Source: Paenibacillus lacisoli (lineage in GTDB: Bacteria; Bacillota; Bacilli; Paenibacillales; Paenibacillaceae). From it: a stretch of 64,000 bases of DNA. Under the pieces are notes generated by a model. The model saw nothing but the letters and a program-made list of their open reading frames with translations. It ran no database searches and was not told the DNA's origin. Location of the stretch: NCBI RefSeq assembly GCF_030580655.1, contig NZ_JAUQTB010000001.1:124001-188000 (forward strand). Direction: 5' to 3'. The stretch's first letter is position 1; every line of letters begins with the position of its first letter. A program made the translations under genes and the position numbers. Below, one piece after another: positions 1 through 8,987 of this stretch.

Positions 1-408
1 TATAATACCGCCTCCAATTCCTGTCATGACACCTGCTACGATGACTGCGCTAATGGGATGATGCATCTGTACTGCGTAGAGTGCCCCTTGAATAGCAAAA
101 GCCGCCAGCCCGATTGCATCGAACAAGGCCTCCGTCTTCTTCCAGCGTCCGATCCAGACTGCAGGAAGCATAAAAGCAACAGCTACAGAAGCGATTGCCA
201 GCAAAATGAGATTCCCCTGGCTCCATAACGATGTGACCGGGACTCCAATCAGCACATTGCGTATCACCCCACCGCCAAAAGCTGTAACCAGCCCAAGGAC
301 AAGCACACCGAGAATATCATACTCTTCTTCCATTGCAACTACGGCCCCAGATAATGCAAACGCTATGGTACCAATAATGCTGAACACTTCAAACAAATGC
401 ATATCCAC
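1..408 (-). CDS. TRIC/UPF0126 family membrane protein (3' end cut by window)
   Basis: Only the first 136 codons are in the window. The translation is almost wholly hydrophobic, with several membrane helices and the paired glycine-rich motifs of the UPF0126/TRIC family: AFGGGVIRNVLIG early, and VAGVMTGIGGG at the cut edge. In characterised relatives these proteins form trimeric cation (K+) channels; that function is inferred here. A GTG at 406-408 is preferred because a GGGAGAGGG ribosome site sits about 10 bases upstream; an in-frame ATG follows at 400-402. It is divergent from thiN. Confidence 0.8.
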   Translation of the reverse strand, partial: MDMHLFEVFSIIGTIAFALSGAVVAMEEEYDILGVLVLGLVTAFGGGVIRNVLIGVPVTSLWSQGNLILLAIASVAVAFMLPAVWIGRWKKTEALFDAIGLAAFAIQGALYAVQMHHPISAVIVAGVMTGIGGGII

Positions 409-515
409 GTTCTTTTGTCCCTCTCCCTACATGATGTCGCAGCCCAGCCAGCTGCAAAGCTAACTGGACCTGTAATGTTTCATAACTGGTTTCATTGTAA
501 CGAAAGATGTCAAAA

Positions 516-544
516 TTGTGCAAGCTAATTTCAACCTGTATACT
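516..544 (+). promoter_or_regulatory. candidate sigma-A promoter of thiN
   Basis: TTGTGC (516-521), a 17-base spacer and TATACT (539-544) lie 60 bases before the thiN start. The -35 is weak (3 of 6). Inferred from pattern only. Confidence 0.35.
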
Positions 545-603
545 AAAAGTGATATTTATATGAAAATAACTGTGATCACACATCGGCAGGAAGGATGCTA
601 AGT

Positions 604-1245
604 ATGTCTTTTACAAGAGCCGTCATTTTTTCAGGAGGAAATCTGTTCCCCGAATCTCTTCAGGAAATTCATGAAACGGATTATGTTATAGGCGCGGATA
701 AAGGGGCGCTTTTTCTGGTTTCCCACGGAGTACGCCCTGATTTGGCAGTTGGTGATTTTGACTCTGTCAGCCAAGAAGAACGTCAACAGATTGAAGAAAA
801 GTGTGGACGTATGATTTCCTGTGACCCTATCCATAAAGATTTGACAGATACTGAGCTGGCCTTGGAACTTGCTTTTGAGGCTCACGCGAATGAAATCCTG
901 ATGCTCGGTGTAACGGGTACACGGCTGGACCATACGCTGGCCAACATTCAAATGCTGATCCGGGCAGTCCAGCACCATTCTGTATGTACACTAAAGGACC
1001 CTAACAATCTGATCACCCTGACAGCTTCGACCCTGACCATCTATGAGCAGGGCTATACGTATGTCTCTCTTCTTCCTCTGACAGCAGAGGTAACCGGGAT
1101 TAACCTTGAAGGATTTATGTATCCACTCGAGAATGCCACACTCAAAATGGGACAATCTCTTGGCGTCAGCAATCGGCTGGCAGGACTTGAGGGAAACATC
1201 TCAATTCAAAGCGGTCTTTTGCTCGTTATTCAAAGCAAAGACTGA
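604..1245 (+). CDS. thiN: thiamine pyrophosphokinase
   Basis: Transfers pyrophosphate from ATP to thiamine to give thiamine pyrophosphate (TPP), in the cytosol. The 213-residue protein has the family motifs in order: GADKGA near residue 30, the metal/ATP motif GDFDS near 51, the D-x-TD stretch KDLTDTELA near 80, and GVTGTRLDH near 102. Length fits the family. An ATG at 595 touches the AGGAAGG ribosome site directly, so the ATG at 604, nine bases beyond it, is taken as the start. A terminator follows at 1318. It converts salvaged thiamine, complementing the thiazole operon at 2.9-7.2 kb. Confidence 0.95.
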   Translation: MSFTRAVIFSGGNLFPESLQEIHETDYVIGADKGALFLVSHGVRPDLAVGDFDSVSQEERQQIEEKCGRMISCDPIHKDLTDTELALELAFEAHANEILMLGVTGTRLDHTLANIQMLIRAVQHHSVCTLKDPNNLITLTASTLTIYEQGYTYVSLLPLTAEVTGINLEGFMYPLENATLKMGQSLGVSNRLAGLEGNISIQSGLLLVIQSKD

Positions 1246-1317
1246 ACGTAAAGTTTAAAGTCTATCCTTGTTGATAGTTACATTTTTGTAATCCAATATA
1301 ATGCTGCTTAAAATGAC

Positions 1318-1347
1318 AAAAACCCTTGGCTGCCAAGGGTTTTTCTT
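1318..1347 (+). terminator. rho-independent terminator after thiN
   Basis: Stem AACCCTTGGC/GCCAAGGGTT with a very short loop, preceded by A's and followed by TTTTTCTT. The A-rich 5' flank means it could also work on the other strand. Confidence 0.8.
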
Positions 1348-1528
1348 AGGTTTACATATCGTTCCAGATCATATTTTTTAAAAGTTTGTAATTTTAATCA
1401 TATTTTAATAAACATCAACAAAACCTTGTCCCGCAATGGTTTAATAAATGCCAACCATAATTTAGGTAGTTACAAACCTGTTATACTACGAATCGAACCT
1501 GAAAGCAAACGATTTTTGGAGGTATAAC

Positions 1529-2035
1529 ATGAAATTTAACACTCTCATCCAAAAAGTAGTCACTGTAGGGTTATGCGCTACAATCGGCTTTGGTGCCGTA
1601 AGCATGATTAATGCCCCTGCTGCTCAGGCAGCGACTGCTTCAGTATCATCGACAAAAGGTCAGAATGTCGTCAATTATGGCAAGAAGTTTATGGGAACTC
1701 CATATAAATTCGGTGCTTCGACCAATACCACTAAAAACTTTGACTGTTCTTCATTTATGAAGTACATTTTCAAGAAATACGGCGTTAGCCTGCCCCGTAC
1801 TTCTGCAGCACAGTCAAAAGTCGGCAAGGCAGTTAGCAAAGCTAACCTGAAGCCAGGCGATCTGGTATTCTTCTCCAGTGGCAGCAGAGCCAACGGCAAA
1901 AATGTCACTCACGTCGCTGTCTACGCAGGTAACGGAAAAATCCTGCACACTTACGGAAAACCAGGTGTCACAATCTCTAATTTGAACTCTGGCAACTGGA
2001 AAAAGACTTACCTGAAAGCACGTCGTGTACTCTAA
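1529..2035 (+). CDS. secreted NlpC/P60 family cell-wall hydrolase
   Basis: A 168-residue exported protein. Residues 1-35 form a signal peptide (Lys-containing start, hydrophobic core, AQA cleavage motif at 33-35). The rest is one NlpC/P60 domain with catalytic Cys73 in FDCSSF, His128 in THVAVY and a third polar residue, His140. Family members cut D-glutamyl-diaminopimelate bonds in peptidoglycan. There is no separate LysM or SH3 wall-binding module, so it is a minimal single-domain enzyme. GGAGGT lies 7 bases before the ATG. It is flanked by terminators at 1318 and 2057, so it is a single-gene unit. The exact substrate cannot be read from sequence. Confidence 0.93.
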   Translation: MKFNTLIQKVVTVGLCATIGFGAVSMINAPAAQAATASVSSTKGQNVVNYGKKFMGTPYKFGASTNTTKNFDCSSFMKYIFKKYGVSLPRTSAAQSKVGKAVSKANLKPGDLVFFSSGSRANGKNVTHVAVYAGNGKILHTYGKPGVTISNLNSGNWKKTYLKARRVL

Positions 2036-2056
2036 GTTTAATTCGACATTATCAGG

Positions 2057-2090
2057 GAGACTGGAACAAGATTCCGGTCTCTTTTTCTTT
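2057..2090 (+). terminator. terminator after the NlpC/P60 gene
   Basis: Stem GAGACTGGAA/TTCCGGTCTC (one mismatch) around a 5-base loop, followed by TTTTTCTTT. Confidence 0.85.
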
Positions 2091-2098
2091 ACCCCGTT

Positions 2099-2773
2099 TT
2101 ATCCCTTACGAATCATGTATCCAACACCACGAATGGTTTGAATCCATTTATGTTTACTATTCCGCTCCAGCTTCTGCCTGAGATGCCGGATATAGACGTC
2201 TACCACATTGGTATCAATCTGAAAATCATACCCCCAAACATGGTGGAGGATATCTTCTCTGCTGCACACCTGGTCTACATGCCTTGCCAGATAGAGCAGG
2301 AGATTATATTCCTTTGGCGTTAGCTCAACCCGTTCATGATTAACCCGCACTTCATGGGACTTAAGATCGATCTGCAGTTTACCCAGTTTGATGACCCGGC
2401 CGTTCCCATTCATTTTACCGAAAAGCCGAAGCAGATTATTGACACGAGCGAGCAGTATCTTCATATTGACAGGTTTGGCAACAACATCGTCAGCACCCAG
2501 GCTGAAACAATCCACAATTTGTTCCGGTTCCTGCTGATCAGCCAGAATGAGAACTGGGATCCGCCTGCCGTCCCTTTTGGCTTCTTCAATCATCGGTAGG
2601 TGAAGCGGATTACGTTTATAGCTTAGAAGCATGTCTACATGCGTATTACGCATAAAATCCAACCCCTGCTCCCCTTCACTAAACCACTCGACTTCATAAC
2701 CGGCGTCTTTGAGATAAGAAGCTACATCTGCTGCAGAAGAACTATCATCTATAACTAATATCGTTTCACTCAA
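2099..2773 (-). CDS. OmpR/PhoB-type response regulator with atypical receiver
   Basis: A 224-residue two-domain regulator: an N-terminal receiver fold (about 1-115) and a C-terminal winged-helix DNA-binding domain (about 125-222) ending GVGYMIRKG as in the OmpR family. The acidic pair Asp9-Asp10 and the late Lys in VVAKPVN are present. The phospho-acceptor position is not Asp: the strand reads VDMLLSYKRN, with Ser51-Tyr52 where the LLD motif should stand, and the usual switch Thr/Ser is Ala in LILAD. Phosphorylation-independent control is inferred. No histidine kinase gene is adjacent. Start is TTG at 2771-2773, five bases after GGGGGGA. Confidence 0.9.
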   Translation of the reverse strand: MSETILVIDDSSSAADVASYLKDAGYEVEWFSEGEQGLDFMRNTHVDMLLSYKRNPLHLPMIEEAKRDGRRIPVLILADQQEPEQIVDCFSLGADDVVAKPVNMKILLARVNNLLRLFGKMNGNGRVIKLGKLQIDLKSHEVRVNHERVELTPKEYNLLLYLARHVDQVCSREDILHHVWGYDFQIDTNVVDVYIRHLRQKLERNSKHKWIQTIRGVGYMIRKG

Positions 2774-2931
2774 GGCGATCCCCCCAATGACGTGATGAGG
2801 CCTTTTCCGTTCATTACACCATTGACAGTTAGCTAAAACAAGAAATAATCCATTCCAATTTATGAATATGATGGTTTCCCCTCAACTCATAAAAAAGAAT
2901 GGATTGTTAGCTTCCCCATGATTCGAAGATT

Positions 2932-4035
2932 CTAGACGAAATAACGATGATAGATCGTTCTCGCTTCACTAATATCCTTGGTCCCATGTACCAAAGCACG
3001 CCCATCCGGAAAGATGACCATCCGGTGGCTGGATAGTGTCAGAGAAATGAGGAATGGATTACGCTCAACCACACCCTCATGAAGAGCGTTCAGCTTGCGG
3101 TATACTTCCTCCAGATTCAGTTCCACGCGCTGTGCAGGCCGTATTTGTACCGTATCACGGCCGCATAACACGTCTGTTTTACCTAGATTGGCCGCGCTTA
3201 GATAGGGATAAGTACGATCTATTCCGCATGATGGACAATCCGGTTGACGTGCCGCATCGACCCCTATGCTGACATACTCGTTCCTCCAGAGGTCAAATGA
3301 CAACAGCTTACGGCGTATTGTATCCTTGTTGCCGCTGAGCAGCTTCATCGCTTCGGCTGTCTGATTCGCAGTTACCATCTGAACGGCCTGAGGGAGAATG
3401 CCTGCTGTATCACAGGTGTCACCTCCCAGAGGAACGCTTCCGAGCAGGCAGTTCAGACATGGGGTTTCTCCAGGGAGGATGGTGTATGTAATTCCGTAGC
3501 TGCCGACACAACCGCCGTAGATCCACGGAATCTGCATTTTTTGCGCCATATCATTGATGATCAGACGTGTATCAAAATTGTCTGTGGCATCCATGATCAG
3601 ATCCACATCCGCTGCTAATTGTTCCAGCTCCTCAATCCGCACATCCATAACATGATGCTCGATCACAATATCAGAATTAATCTCGACCAACCGATTACGG
3701 GCAGCTACAGCCTTGGGCACTCGCTCTCTGGCTTCCTGCTCGCTGAAAAGCTGCTGGCGCTGCAAATTGCTCCATTCCACATAGTCCCTGTCTGCAATAA
3801 CAAGGTGCCCTACACCTGCCCGGGCCAACGTTTCAGCAATCCCAGTGCCAAGTGCTCCTGCACCGACAATAAGCACTTTGGCAGAAGCCAGCAATCGCTG
3901 TCCCTCTACCCCAAAAGGTGCAAAACGCTCCTGACGCGAATAACGATCATTAGTTGATTGTTTAGTAGACAAATGCTTCCTTCGGTCTTGCTCAGATCCG
4001 GTCAGCGAGTTCGCCTCCCGATTCACTTCACTCAT
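2932..4035 (-). CDS. thiF: ThiF/MoeB-type adenylyltransferase for ThiS
   Basis: Adenylates the C-terminal glycine of the sulfur carrier ThiS so that it can become a thiocarboxylate for thiazole synthesis. The E1-like fold is clear: nucleotide loop GAGALG at 58-63, a DATDNF stretch at 149-154, Cys pairs C193xxC196 and C267xxC270 that should hold zinc, and Cys208 in GGDTCDTAG at the family's active-site position. The 367 residues exceed a minimal ThiF because of about 30 extra N-terminal residues and a C-terminal tail of about 90. The start overlaps the thiG stop by 4 bases (ATGA), so translation is probably coupled. Its place in a thi operon favours ThiF over MoeB. Confidence 0.92.
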   Translation of the reverse strand: MSEVNREANSLTGSEQDRRKHLSTKQSTNDRYSRQERFAPFGVEGQRLLASAKVLIVGAGALGTGIAETLARAGVGHLVIADRDYVEWSNLQRQQLFSEQEARERVPKAVAARNRLVEINSDIVIEHHVMDVRIEELEQLAADVDLIMDATDNFDTRLIINDMAQKMQIPWIYGGCVGSYGITYTILPGETPCLNCLLGSVPLGGDTCDTAGILPQAVQMVTANQTAEAMKLLSGNKDTIRRKLLSFDLWRNEYVSIGVDAARQPDCPSCGIDRTYPYLSAANLGKTDVLCGRDTVQIRPAQRVELNLEEVYRKLNALHEGVVERNPFLISLTLSSHRMVIFPDGRALVHGTKDISEARTIYHRYFV

Positions 4036-4799
4036 GTTGTAACCATTCCCTCCTGCGGACTGCTGGCAGATGCATAACGTTTAACAGGTATCATACCAGC
4101 TTCATAAGCGATTCTTCCAGCCTGTACAGCCAATTTCATCGCCAGTGCCATGGCAGCAGGATTGCTGCTGCCGGATACCGCTGTGTTCAAGAGCACCGCG
4201 TCTGCCCCCAGCTCCATTGCATTAGCTGCATCTTTGGGCGACCGGATGCCTGCATCAACAATGACAGGGACCTCCGCCTGCTCAATAATAAGCTCCAGAT
4301 TAAAGGAATTCAATATTCCTCGCCCTGTACCAATCGGTGAAGCTCCAGGCATAACGGCATGGACACCCAGCTGCTGCAGACGTTTGGCCAATATCACATC
4401 GTCTGAAATATAGGGCAGGACAACAAACCCTTCACTGAGCAAGGTTTCACAAGCCTTGTAAGTCTCCAGCGGATCTGGAAGCAGCGTCTGAGCATCTCCG
4501 ATCACTTCAACTTTGATCATATCACATAAACCTGAAGCTTTGGCCAATCTGGCGATGCGAACCGCTTCTTCCGCAGTGGATGCACCGGCTGTGTTGGGCA
4601 GCAATGAGTATCGTTTCAGATCCAGCCTGTCAAGAAAATTCGGCTCACCGATCCGTTCCAAATTTAATCTGCGCACGGCAAAAGTCAATATTTCAGCCTC
4701 TGAAAGCTGTACCGCCTCGCCCTGAACATCCAAATCCTTAAATTTACCTGTACCTAATAACAATCTGGACTGAAATTCCCGCTCACCAATTCTAAACAT
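4032..4799 (-). CDS. thiG: thiazole synthase
   Basis: Builds the thiazole phosphate ring from 1-deoxyxylulose 5-phosphate, the glycine imine made by ThiO, and sulfur from ThiS thiocarboxylate. The 255-residue TIM barrel shows LLGTGKF near the N-terminus, PNTAGA at 69-74, the Schiff-base Lys96 in [10 protein letters not shown], and phosphate-binding loops GRGILN and [11 protein letters not shown]. The ribosome site GGGAGG is part of the codons for the terminal Gly-Gly of ThiS, so the genes are tightly joined. Confidence 0.97.
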   Translation of the reverse strand: MFRIGEREFQSRLLLGTGKFKDLDVQGEAVQLSEAEILTFAVRRLNLERIGEPNFLDRLDLKRYSLLPNTAGASTAEEAVRIARLAKASGLCDMIKVEVIGDAQTLLPDPLETYKACETLLSEGFVVLPYISDDVILAKRLQQLGVHAVMPGASPIGTGRGILNSFNLELIIEQAEVPVIVDAGIRSPKDAANAMELGADAVLLNTAVSGSSNPAAMALAMKLAVQAGRIAYEAGMIPVKRYASASSPQEGMVTT

Positions 4800-4801
4800 G
4801 T

Positions 4802-5005
4802 TTAACCGCCTCCCACAAAATGTACAATTTCCAGCTCATCACCGTCTTTTAACTGTGCCTCCCCGTGCTGGTCACGAACCAGTATGGAGCGGTTCAGTTC
4901 CACGACAACGGTCCTGACTGTAAGCCCAAGCTCCTGAAGGAGTTTCTCGACATTGTTGATGTGTGATGCAAATTCGATTTCTTTACCATTAACAAGCAGC
5001 TTCAT
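4802..5005 (-). CDS. thiS: ThiS sulfur carrier protein
   Basis: A 67-residue ubiquitin-like carrier ending FVGGG; the C-terminal glycine is adenylated by ThiF and then carries sulfur as a thiocarboxylate to ThiG. It starts with the family's typical [12 protein letters not shown]. The ATG at 5003-5005 is chosen because AGGAGAGG lies 8 bases upstream; the in-frame GTG at 5012-5014 overlaps that ribosome site. It lies 18 bases after thiO. Confidence 0.95.
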   Translation of the reverse strand: MKLLVNGKEIEFASHINNVEKLLQELGLTVRTVVVELNRSILVRDQHGEAQLKDGDELEIVHFVGGG

Positions 5006-5023
5006 TCGTTTCACCTCTCCTGC

Positions 5024-6199
5024 TTACACTGAATATTGGCCGGCCTGTTCTGCGAAAGAAGGATTCCGTACTCTGTCCGGACTAAACGGAGCTAAATCAC
5101 AGGCAAGCTTCCCTTCCAGCGCACCTGTGATCCAGCGCGAGACGATATCACCGGTTACTGCTGCCAGCAGTATTCCATTCCGATAATGTCCAGCTGCAGC
5201 AAATAATCCTTCTACTTGAGAAAGAGGGCCGATATAGGGCAGACCGTCTGCTGTTTTTGGCCTGACACCGGCCCATGCCGAGACAAGCTCAGCCTTCTCC
5301 AATCCAGGGAACCAGGCGGCAGCCCGATTTAGCAGCGAGCGTACTCCTTCCACGCTTACACGGGTATCATTCTCTCCAGGGAGGGAGGTGGCCCCGATCC
5401 ATAACTCCCGTTTTGGCTTAGGAACCAGGTACAGATCGTGAGCATAAACCGTATGCCTCAATTCGATACCCGCTGCTCGGACTGCGACAATTTCTCCTTT
5501 TACGGGTTCAAAACTAGCCTCGATACCGGCCGCTCTTAGCAGCTCACCACTCTGCATTCCACTCGCAATCACAGCCTGCTCACAAGCGAGCAAGCCCTGG
5601 TCTGTTTCCAGGCCAACCAGTCTACCGCTGACAATGACAGGCTTAATGACTGTCTCCTGACGGATACGTGCACCATAATGCATGGCTCCCTTCAAAAGAG
5701 CTCTGGTCAGTTCTCTGGGCAGCAGCTGTAATTCATTGCGGCGGTAAATAGCGCCGGAAATATCATTGCGGAAATAGGGAATCTCCTTCCGCAGACGAAC
5801 TGAATCCCACCATTCTGTTCCATTTTGCAGACTATCCGGCAAAAAAAGGCCTGCTTCCTCTCTCAGCTTGTCGGCAGATTCTGCATTAAGAGCAGGTGTA
5901 ACAAAGCCGCTGCAGTTCAATCCGATCGGCGTACCTGTCAATTCTTCCAGTTCACGAACTAAGGAAGGGTAAAGCTCCCGGCTGCGTAATGCCAATCGCT
6001 TCAAAGTTTCATTAGCAAAGTGTTCATGATCTGGAGCTAGCATCCCTGCTGCTGCCCCCGAGGCCCCACTTGCTGTGGTAGATTGCTCCAGAAGCAGGAC
6101 CTTACGGCCTGATTTGGCAAGGTGATAAGCCGCGGAACATCCTATGACACCCGCACCGATAACAATACACTCATAGGTTCGGCCAGAATTTATCTCCAC
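5024..6199 (-). CDS. thiO: glycine oxidase
   Basis: An FAD enzyme that oxidises glycine to its imine, the nitrogen and carbon donor for the thiazole ring. The 391-residue protein has the dinucleotide motif GAGVIG at 15-20, an Ala/Gly-rich SGASGAAAGML loop typical of DAO-family oxidases near 43-53, and the C-terminal motif GHYRNGILLA that closes the FAD site. The start is GTG at 6197-6199, five bases after AAGGGGGA. In organisms that use ThiO rather than ThiH, the pathway is oxygen-dependent, which fits an aerobic Paenibacillus. Confidence 0.95.
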   Translation of the reverse strand: MEINSGRTYECIVIGAGVIGCSAAYHLAKSGRKVLLLEQSTTASGASGAAAGMLAPDHEHFANETLKRLALRSRELYPSLVRELEELTGTPIGLNCSGFVTPALNAESADKLREEAGLFLPDSLQNGTEWWDSVRLRKEIPYFRNDISGAIYRRNELQLLPRELTRALLKGAMHYGARIRQETVIKPVIVSGRLVGLETDQGLLACEQAVIASGMQSGELLRAAGIEASFEPVKGEIVAVRAAGIELRHTVYAHDLYLVPKPKRELWIGATSLPGENDTRVSVEGVRSLLNRAAAWFPGLEKAELVSAWAGVRPKTADGLPYIGPLSQVEGLFAAAGHYRNGILLAAVTGDIVSRWITGALEGKLACDLAPFSPDRVRNPSFAEQAGQYSV

Positions 6200-6210
6200 G
6201 ATGATCCCCC

Positions 6211-6897
6211 TTATCTTCTTTGTAACTGTGATGTCAAGCAGGTCCGGCTTAGCGATATAGAAGCCTCATCCAGACTCTGACGATATCTGCGAGCAGCTTC
6301 CCCAGGATCAGCCGCATCCCAAATGCCTGACAATACAGCAATTCCCGTGGCGCCTGCTTGAAGTACTTCCAATACTCGCTCAGGTGTAATGCCTCCTATA
6401 GCGATTACGGGCAAGGAGACGGATGAGCAAATATCCGCGAGAGCCTGCAAACCCCGCGGTTCCGCTCCCGCCTTAGAAAAGGTAGCAAAAATATGACCGT
6501 AAAGCACATAAGAAGCACCAGCCGAACAGGCGGCCGCAGCCTCATCCAGGGAATGGACAGAGGCACCAATTCTCAGATGCGGTGCATACTGCCTCACTTC
6601 CTTCACCGGCAAACCAAGCGAAGGAAGCTGGACCGCCGATAACCGGTTTACTAGCGCAGCATCAACGCGGTCATTAATTACCAGACGTCTCGGGTTTACT
6701 CCTTCGTTCTGCAGTTGTTGAATCAATGCGCACAGTTCCATTGTCGGCTGCTGCTTATCACGCAGATGAATCCAGTCAATGTAAGGCTCAATCTGCTGGA
6801 TCCGGCTTACCGATTCATGACGGTTTCGCAAACTGGAGGTAATACAATGCAGCTCAGGCTTATTGCCATTGATATCCCGGGCAGCAAGCTCCGTCAT
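6211..6897 (-). CDS. tenI: thiazole tautomerase
   Basis: A ThiE-like TIM barrel of 228 residues that matches TenI better than thiamine-phosphate synthase: WIHLRDKQ, LVINDRVDAAL, VQLPS, GASVHSLDEA, YVLYGHIFAT and PVIAIGGITPERV all follow the Bacillus TenI pattern as I know it. TenI aromatises the thiazole product of ThiG. The ATG at 6895-6897 follows AGAGAGGTG by 5 bases. The frame stays open upstream to 7074, but that part is riboswitch and terminator leader, not protein. It is the first gene of the thi operon. Confidence 0.9.
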   Translation of the reverse strand: MTELAARDINGNKPELHCITSSLRNRHESVSRIQQIEPYIDWIHLRDKQQPTMELCALIQQLQNEGVNPRRLVINDRVDAALVNRLSAVQLPSLGLPVKEVRQYAPHLRIGASVHSLDEAAAACSAGASYVLYGHIFATFSKAGAEPRGLQALADICSSVSLPVIAIGGITPERVLEVLQAGATGIAVLSGIWDAADPGEAARRYRQSLDEASISLSRTCLTSQLQRR

Positions 6898-6967
6898 CCA
6901 AACACCTCTCTTTCTGGATGTCTTCATCTTGTCTTCAGGTCGAAACCCTATTTTAATGACCGCATAC

Positions 6968-6997
6968 AAAAAACCACTTCCTGATGGAAGTGGTTGG
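6968..6997 (-). terminator. riboswitch-controlled terminator before tenI
   Basis: In the transcript, AACCACUUCC-AUCA-GGAAGUGGUU is followed by a U run. It lies between the TPP aptamer and tenI. The 5' arm CCACUUCC is exactly complementary to GGAAGUGG at the 3' end of the aptamer (plus-strand 7081-7088), giving a clear antiterminator alternative: without TPP that segment can pair with the terminator arm; with TPP it is held in P1 and the terminator forms. Confidence 0.92.
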
Positions 6998-7080
6998 TTA
7001 ATTCTGTACATGCAGCTGCCAGAGCTAAGGCAAAAAGGATCAAGCCTGTGATCGGCCTCCTGCCGGTTGTACAACGGTAT

Positions 7081-7175
7081 CCACTTCCCTACGCTGGTAT
7101 GATCCAGATCAGGTCCAAAGGGTCCGAAAGTTTAACTTCCGTCTCAGCCGCTTATAGCGACACCCCTAGTGATTC
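7081..7175 (-). ncRNA. TPP riboswitch aptamer (THI element)
   Basis: The minus strand shows the conserved THI-box segments in order: CACTAGGGGTG at the 5' side, GGCTGAGA, ACCCTTTGGACCTGATCTGG, then CCAGCGTAGGGAAGTG. The two ends (CACT/AGTG) close P1. It heads the tenI-thiO-thiS-thiG-thiF operon, and the downstream hairpin at 6968 is its expression platform, so thiazole synthesis should be shut off by transcription termination when TPP is plentiful. Confidence 0.96.
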
Positions 7176-7191
7176 GTATCAAGTTGTGAAC

Positions 7192-7220
7192 ATCATATCA
7201 TATCGTAACATTCATGGAAA
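7192..7220 (-). promoter_or_regulatory. candidate promoter of the thi operon
   Basis: On the minus strand TTTCCA (7220-7215), a 17-base spacer, then TATGAT (7197-7192). Transcription would begin about 10 bases before the riboswitch. Confidence 0.45.
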
Positions 7221-7274
7221 CCCTTGGTGTTCAGAAATAAAGCCAACTTTAAGCTTGATAGCTTAACTCTGTAC

Positions 7275-8825
7275 TTAGGCTTTTAAGGACCATTCCTCTA
7301 CATTCCAAGTCTTAGTTACCCAATCTTCATAGAAATCCGGTTCGTGGGATACAAGCAGTACAGTCCCCTTGTATTCACGCAGCGCACGCTTCAGTTCCTC
7401 TTTAGCGATGACGTCCAGGTGGTTGGTTGGTTCGTCGAACAGCACCCAGTTGCTCTCCCGCAGCAAAAGCTTGCAAAGACGCACTTTGGCTTGTTCCCCA
7501 CCGCTCAATGCACTCAACTGGCGTGTAATATGCTCATTTTTAAGTCCGCAGCGCGCTAGATGGGCACGTACTTCATGCTGATTCAGATGGGGGAATTCAT
7601 TCCACACATCATCAATTGGCGTCAAATTACCTGGACGGACCTCCTGTTCAAAGTAGGCCGGATACAGGTAATCACCGCGATAAATTTTACCGCTGATCGG
7701 CTGAATTTTACCGAGAATGGTCTTCAGCAGGGTTGATTTACCGACACCGTTGTAGCCTACAATGGCAATTTTGTCGCCGCGCTCAATGGTCATGGTCATC
7801 TTGGGCAGAAGCGGATGAGTATAGCCAATCTCGACATCGATACCTTCAAATACCGTTTTACCGCTGGCTCTTGCTTCTTTGAACTGGAACACAGGCTTAG
7901 CTGCTTCTTCAGGCTTGTCGATTCGGTCAATCCGGTCCAGCTGCTTCTCCCGGCTTTTCGCCCGGCCCGAAGTGGAGGCTCTTGCTTTGTTACGCTGAAT
8001 AAAGTCTTCTTGTTTCTTGATGTACTCTCTCTGTTTCTCATAGGCGTCAATATGCTGGCCTTTGGATATCTCCGCCATTTCTAGAAACTTCTCATAGTTG
8101 GCCGAATACCGAGTCAGCTTAGAAAACTCCAAATGATAAATTACATTGACAACTTGGTTCATAAACTCAGTATCATGGGAGATGAGAATAAAAGCATATG
8201 GATAGTCTTTAAGGTAACGGGTCAGCCATTCGATATGCTCAACATCCAGATAGTTAGTCGGCTCATCGATCAGCAGAACATTCGGTTTCTCAAGCAGCAG
8301 CTTGGCCAATAAAACTTTAGTCCGCTGACCACCGCTTAAAGCAGATACATCCCGGTCCAGACCGATGGCAGAGAGACCTAATCCATTCGCCATTTCCTCG
8401 ACCTTAACATCAATCAGATAAAAATCACCGATTTCTAGCTGTTCTTGGATTTCACCCATCTCTTCGAGAAGCTTTTCAAGCTCCTCAGGCGTAGCATCGG
8501 CCATCTTATCAGTAATTCCCATCAATTCCTTCTCCAGTTCCAGCAGCGGAAGAAAGGCGTCTTTCAGGACATCACGAACCGTTTTACCAGGTGTCAGCTT
8601 GGTGTGCTGATCCAGATAACCATAACGGACACGGGGAGTCCATTCCACTTTACCCTCATCTTTCAGCAGCTTCCCTGTCAAAATATTCATTAATGTGGAT
8701 TTACCCACGCCATTGGCTCCAACCAATCCAACATGCTCTCCGTCCAGCAGACGAAAGGAAACATCCTTGAACAGTGTGCGATCACCAAAATTATGGGATA
8801 AATTTTCTACAGTCAATAAGCTCAT
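7275..8825 (-). CDS. ABC-F family ATPase (YfmM-like)
   Basis: A 516-residue soluble protein with two ABC ATPase domains and no membrane segment. Domain 1 has Walker A GANGVGKST near 36-44, signature LSGGQ and LLIDEPTNYLD; domain 2 has GYNGVGKST, LSGGEQAKVRL and VLFDEPTNHLD. A charged linker of about 80 residues joins them, as in ABC-F proteins that act at the ribosome in translation or antibiotic protection. The N-terminal sequence resembles Bacillus YfmM as I recall it; the exact subfamily is uncertain. It follows its own leader and is not part of the thi operon. Confidence 0.9.
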   Translation of the reverse strand: MSLLTVENLSHNFGDRTLFKDVSFRLLDGEHVGLVGANGVGKSTLMNILTGKLLKDEGKVEWTPRVRYGYLDQHTKLTPGKTVRDVLKDAFLPLLELEKELMGITDKMADATPEELEKLLEEMGEIQEQLEIGDFYLIDVKVEEMANGLGLSAIGLDRDVSALSGGQRTKVLLAKLLLEKPNVLLIDEPTNYLDVEHIEWLTRYLKDYPYAFILISHDTEFMNQVVNVIYHLEFSKLTRYSANYEKFLEMAEISKGQHIDAYEKQREYIKKQEDFIQRNKARASTSGRAKSREKQLDRIDRIDKPEEAAKPVFQFKEARASGKTVFEGIDVEIGYTHPLLPKMTMTIERGDKIAIVGYNGVGKSTLLKTILGKIQPISGKIYRGDYLYPAYFEQEVRPGNLTPIDDVWNEFPHLNQHEVRAHLARCGLKNEHITRQLSALSGGEQAKVRLCKLLLRESNWVLFDEPTNHLDVIAKEELKRALREYKGTVLLVSHEPDFYEDWVTKTWNVEEWSLKA

Positions 8826-8987
8826 ACGTAAATCCAGGCTCCTATCTTAATGGCTGTGCGCCAATATGGTCTATGGTCGGCTATTTACCTCTCAAAACCC
8901 TATTGTAGCATAAGCAGGAGCGGCACTGAAACCACCAATCTTCTGCTGGTGGGAATAACGTTAGCCGTAATCCAACCTCTAATCAAA

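Noticed and set aside
1340..1528. Cyclic-di-AMP riboswitch before the NlpC/P60 gene
   Set aside because: This RNA class often precedes wall hydrolases, but none of its conserved segments is visible in this AT-rich leader.
6898..7074. N-terminal extension of TenI by 59 codons
   Set aside because: The stretch contains the riboswitch-controlled terminator; a good ribosome site marks the start at 6897.
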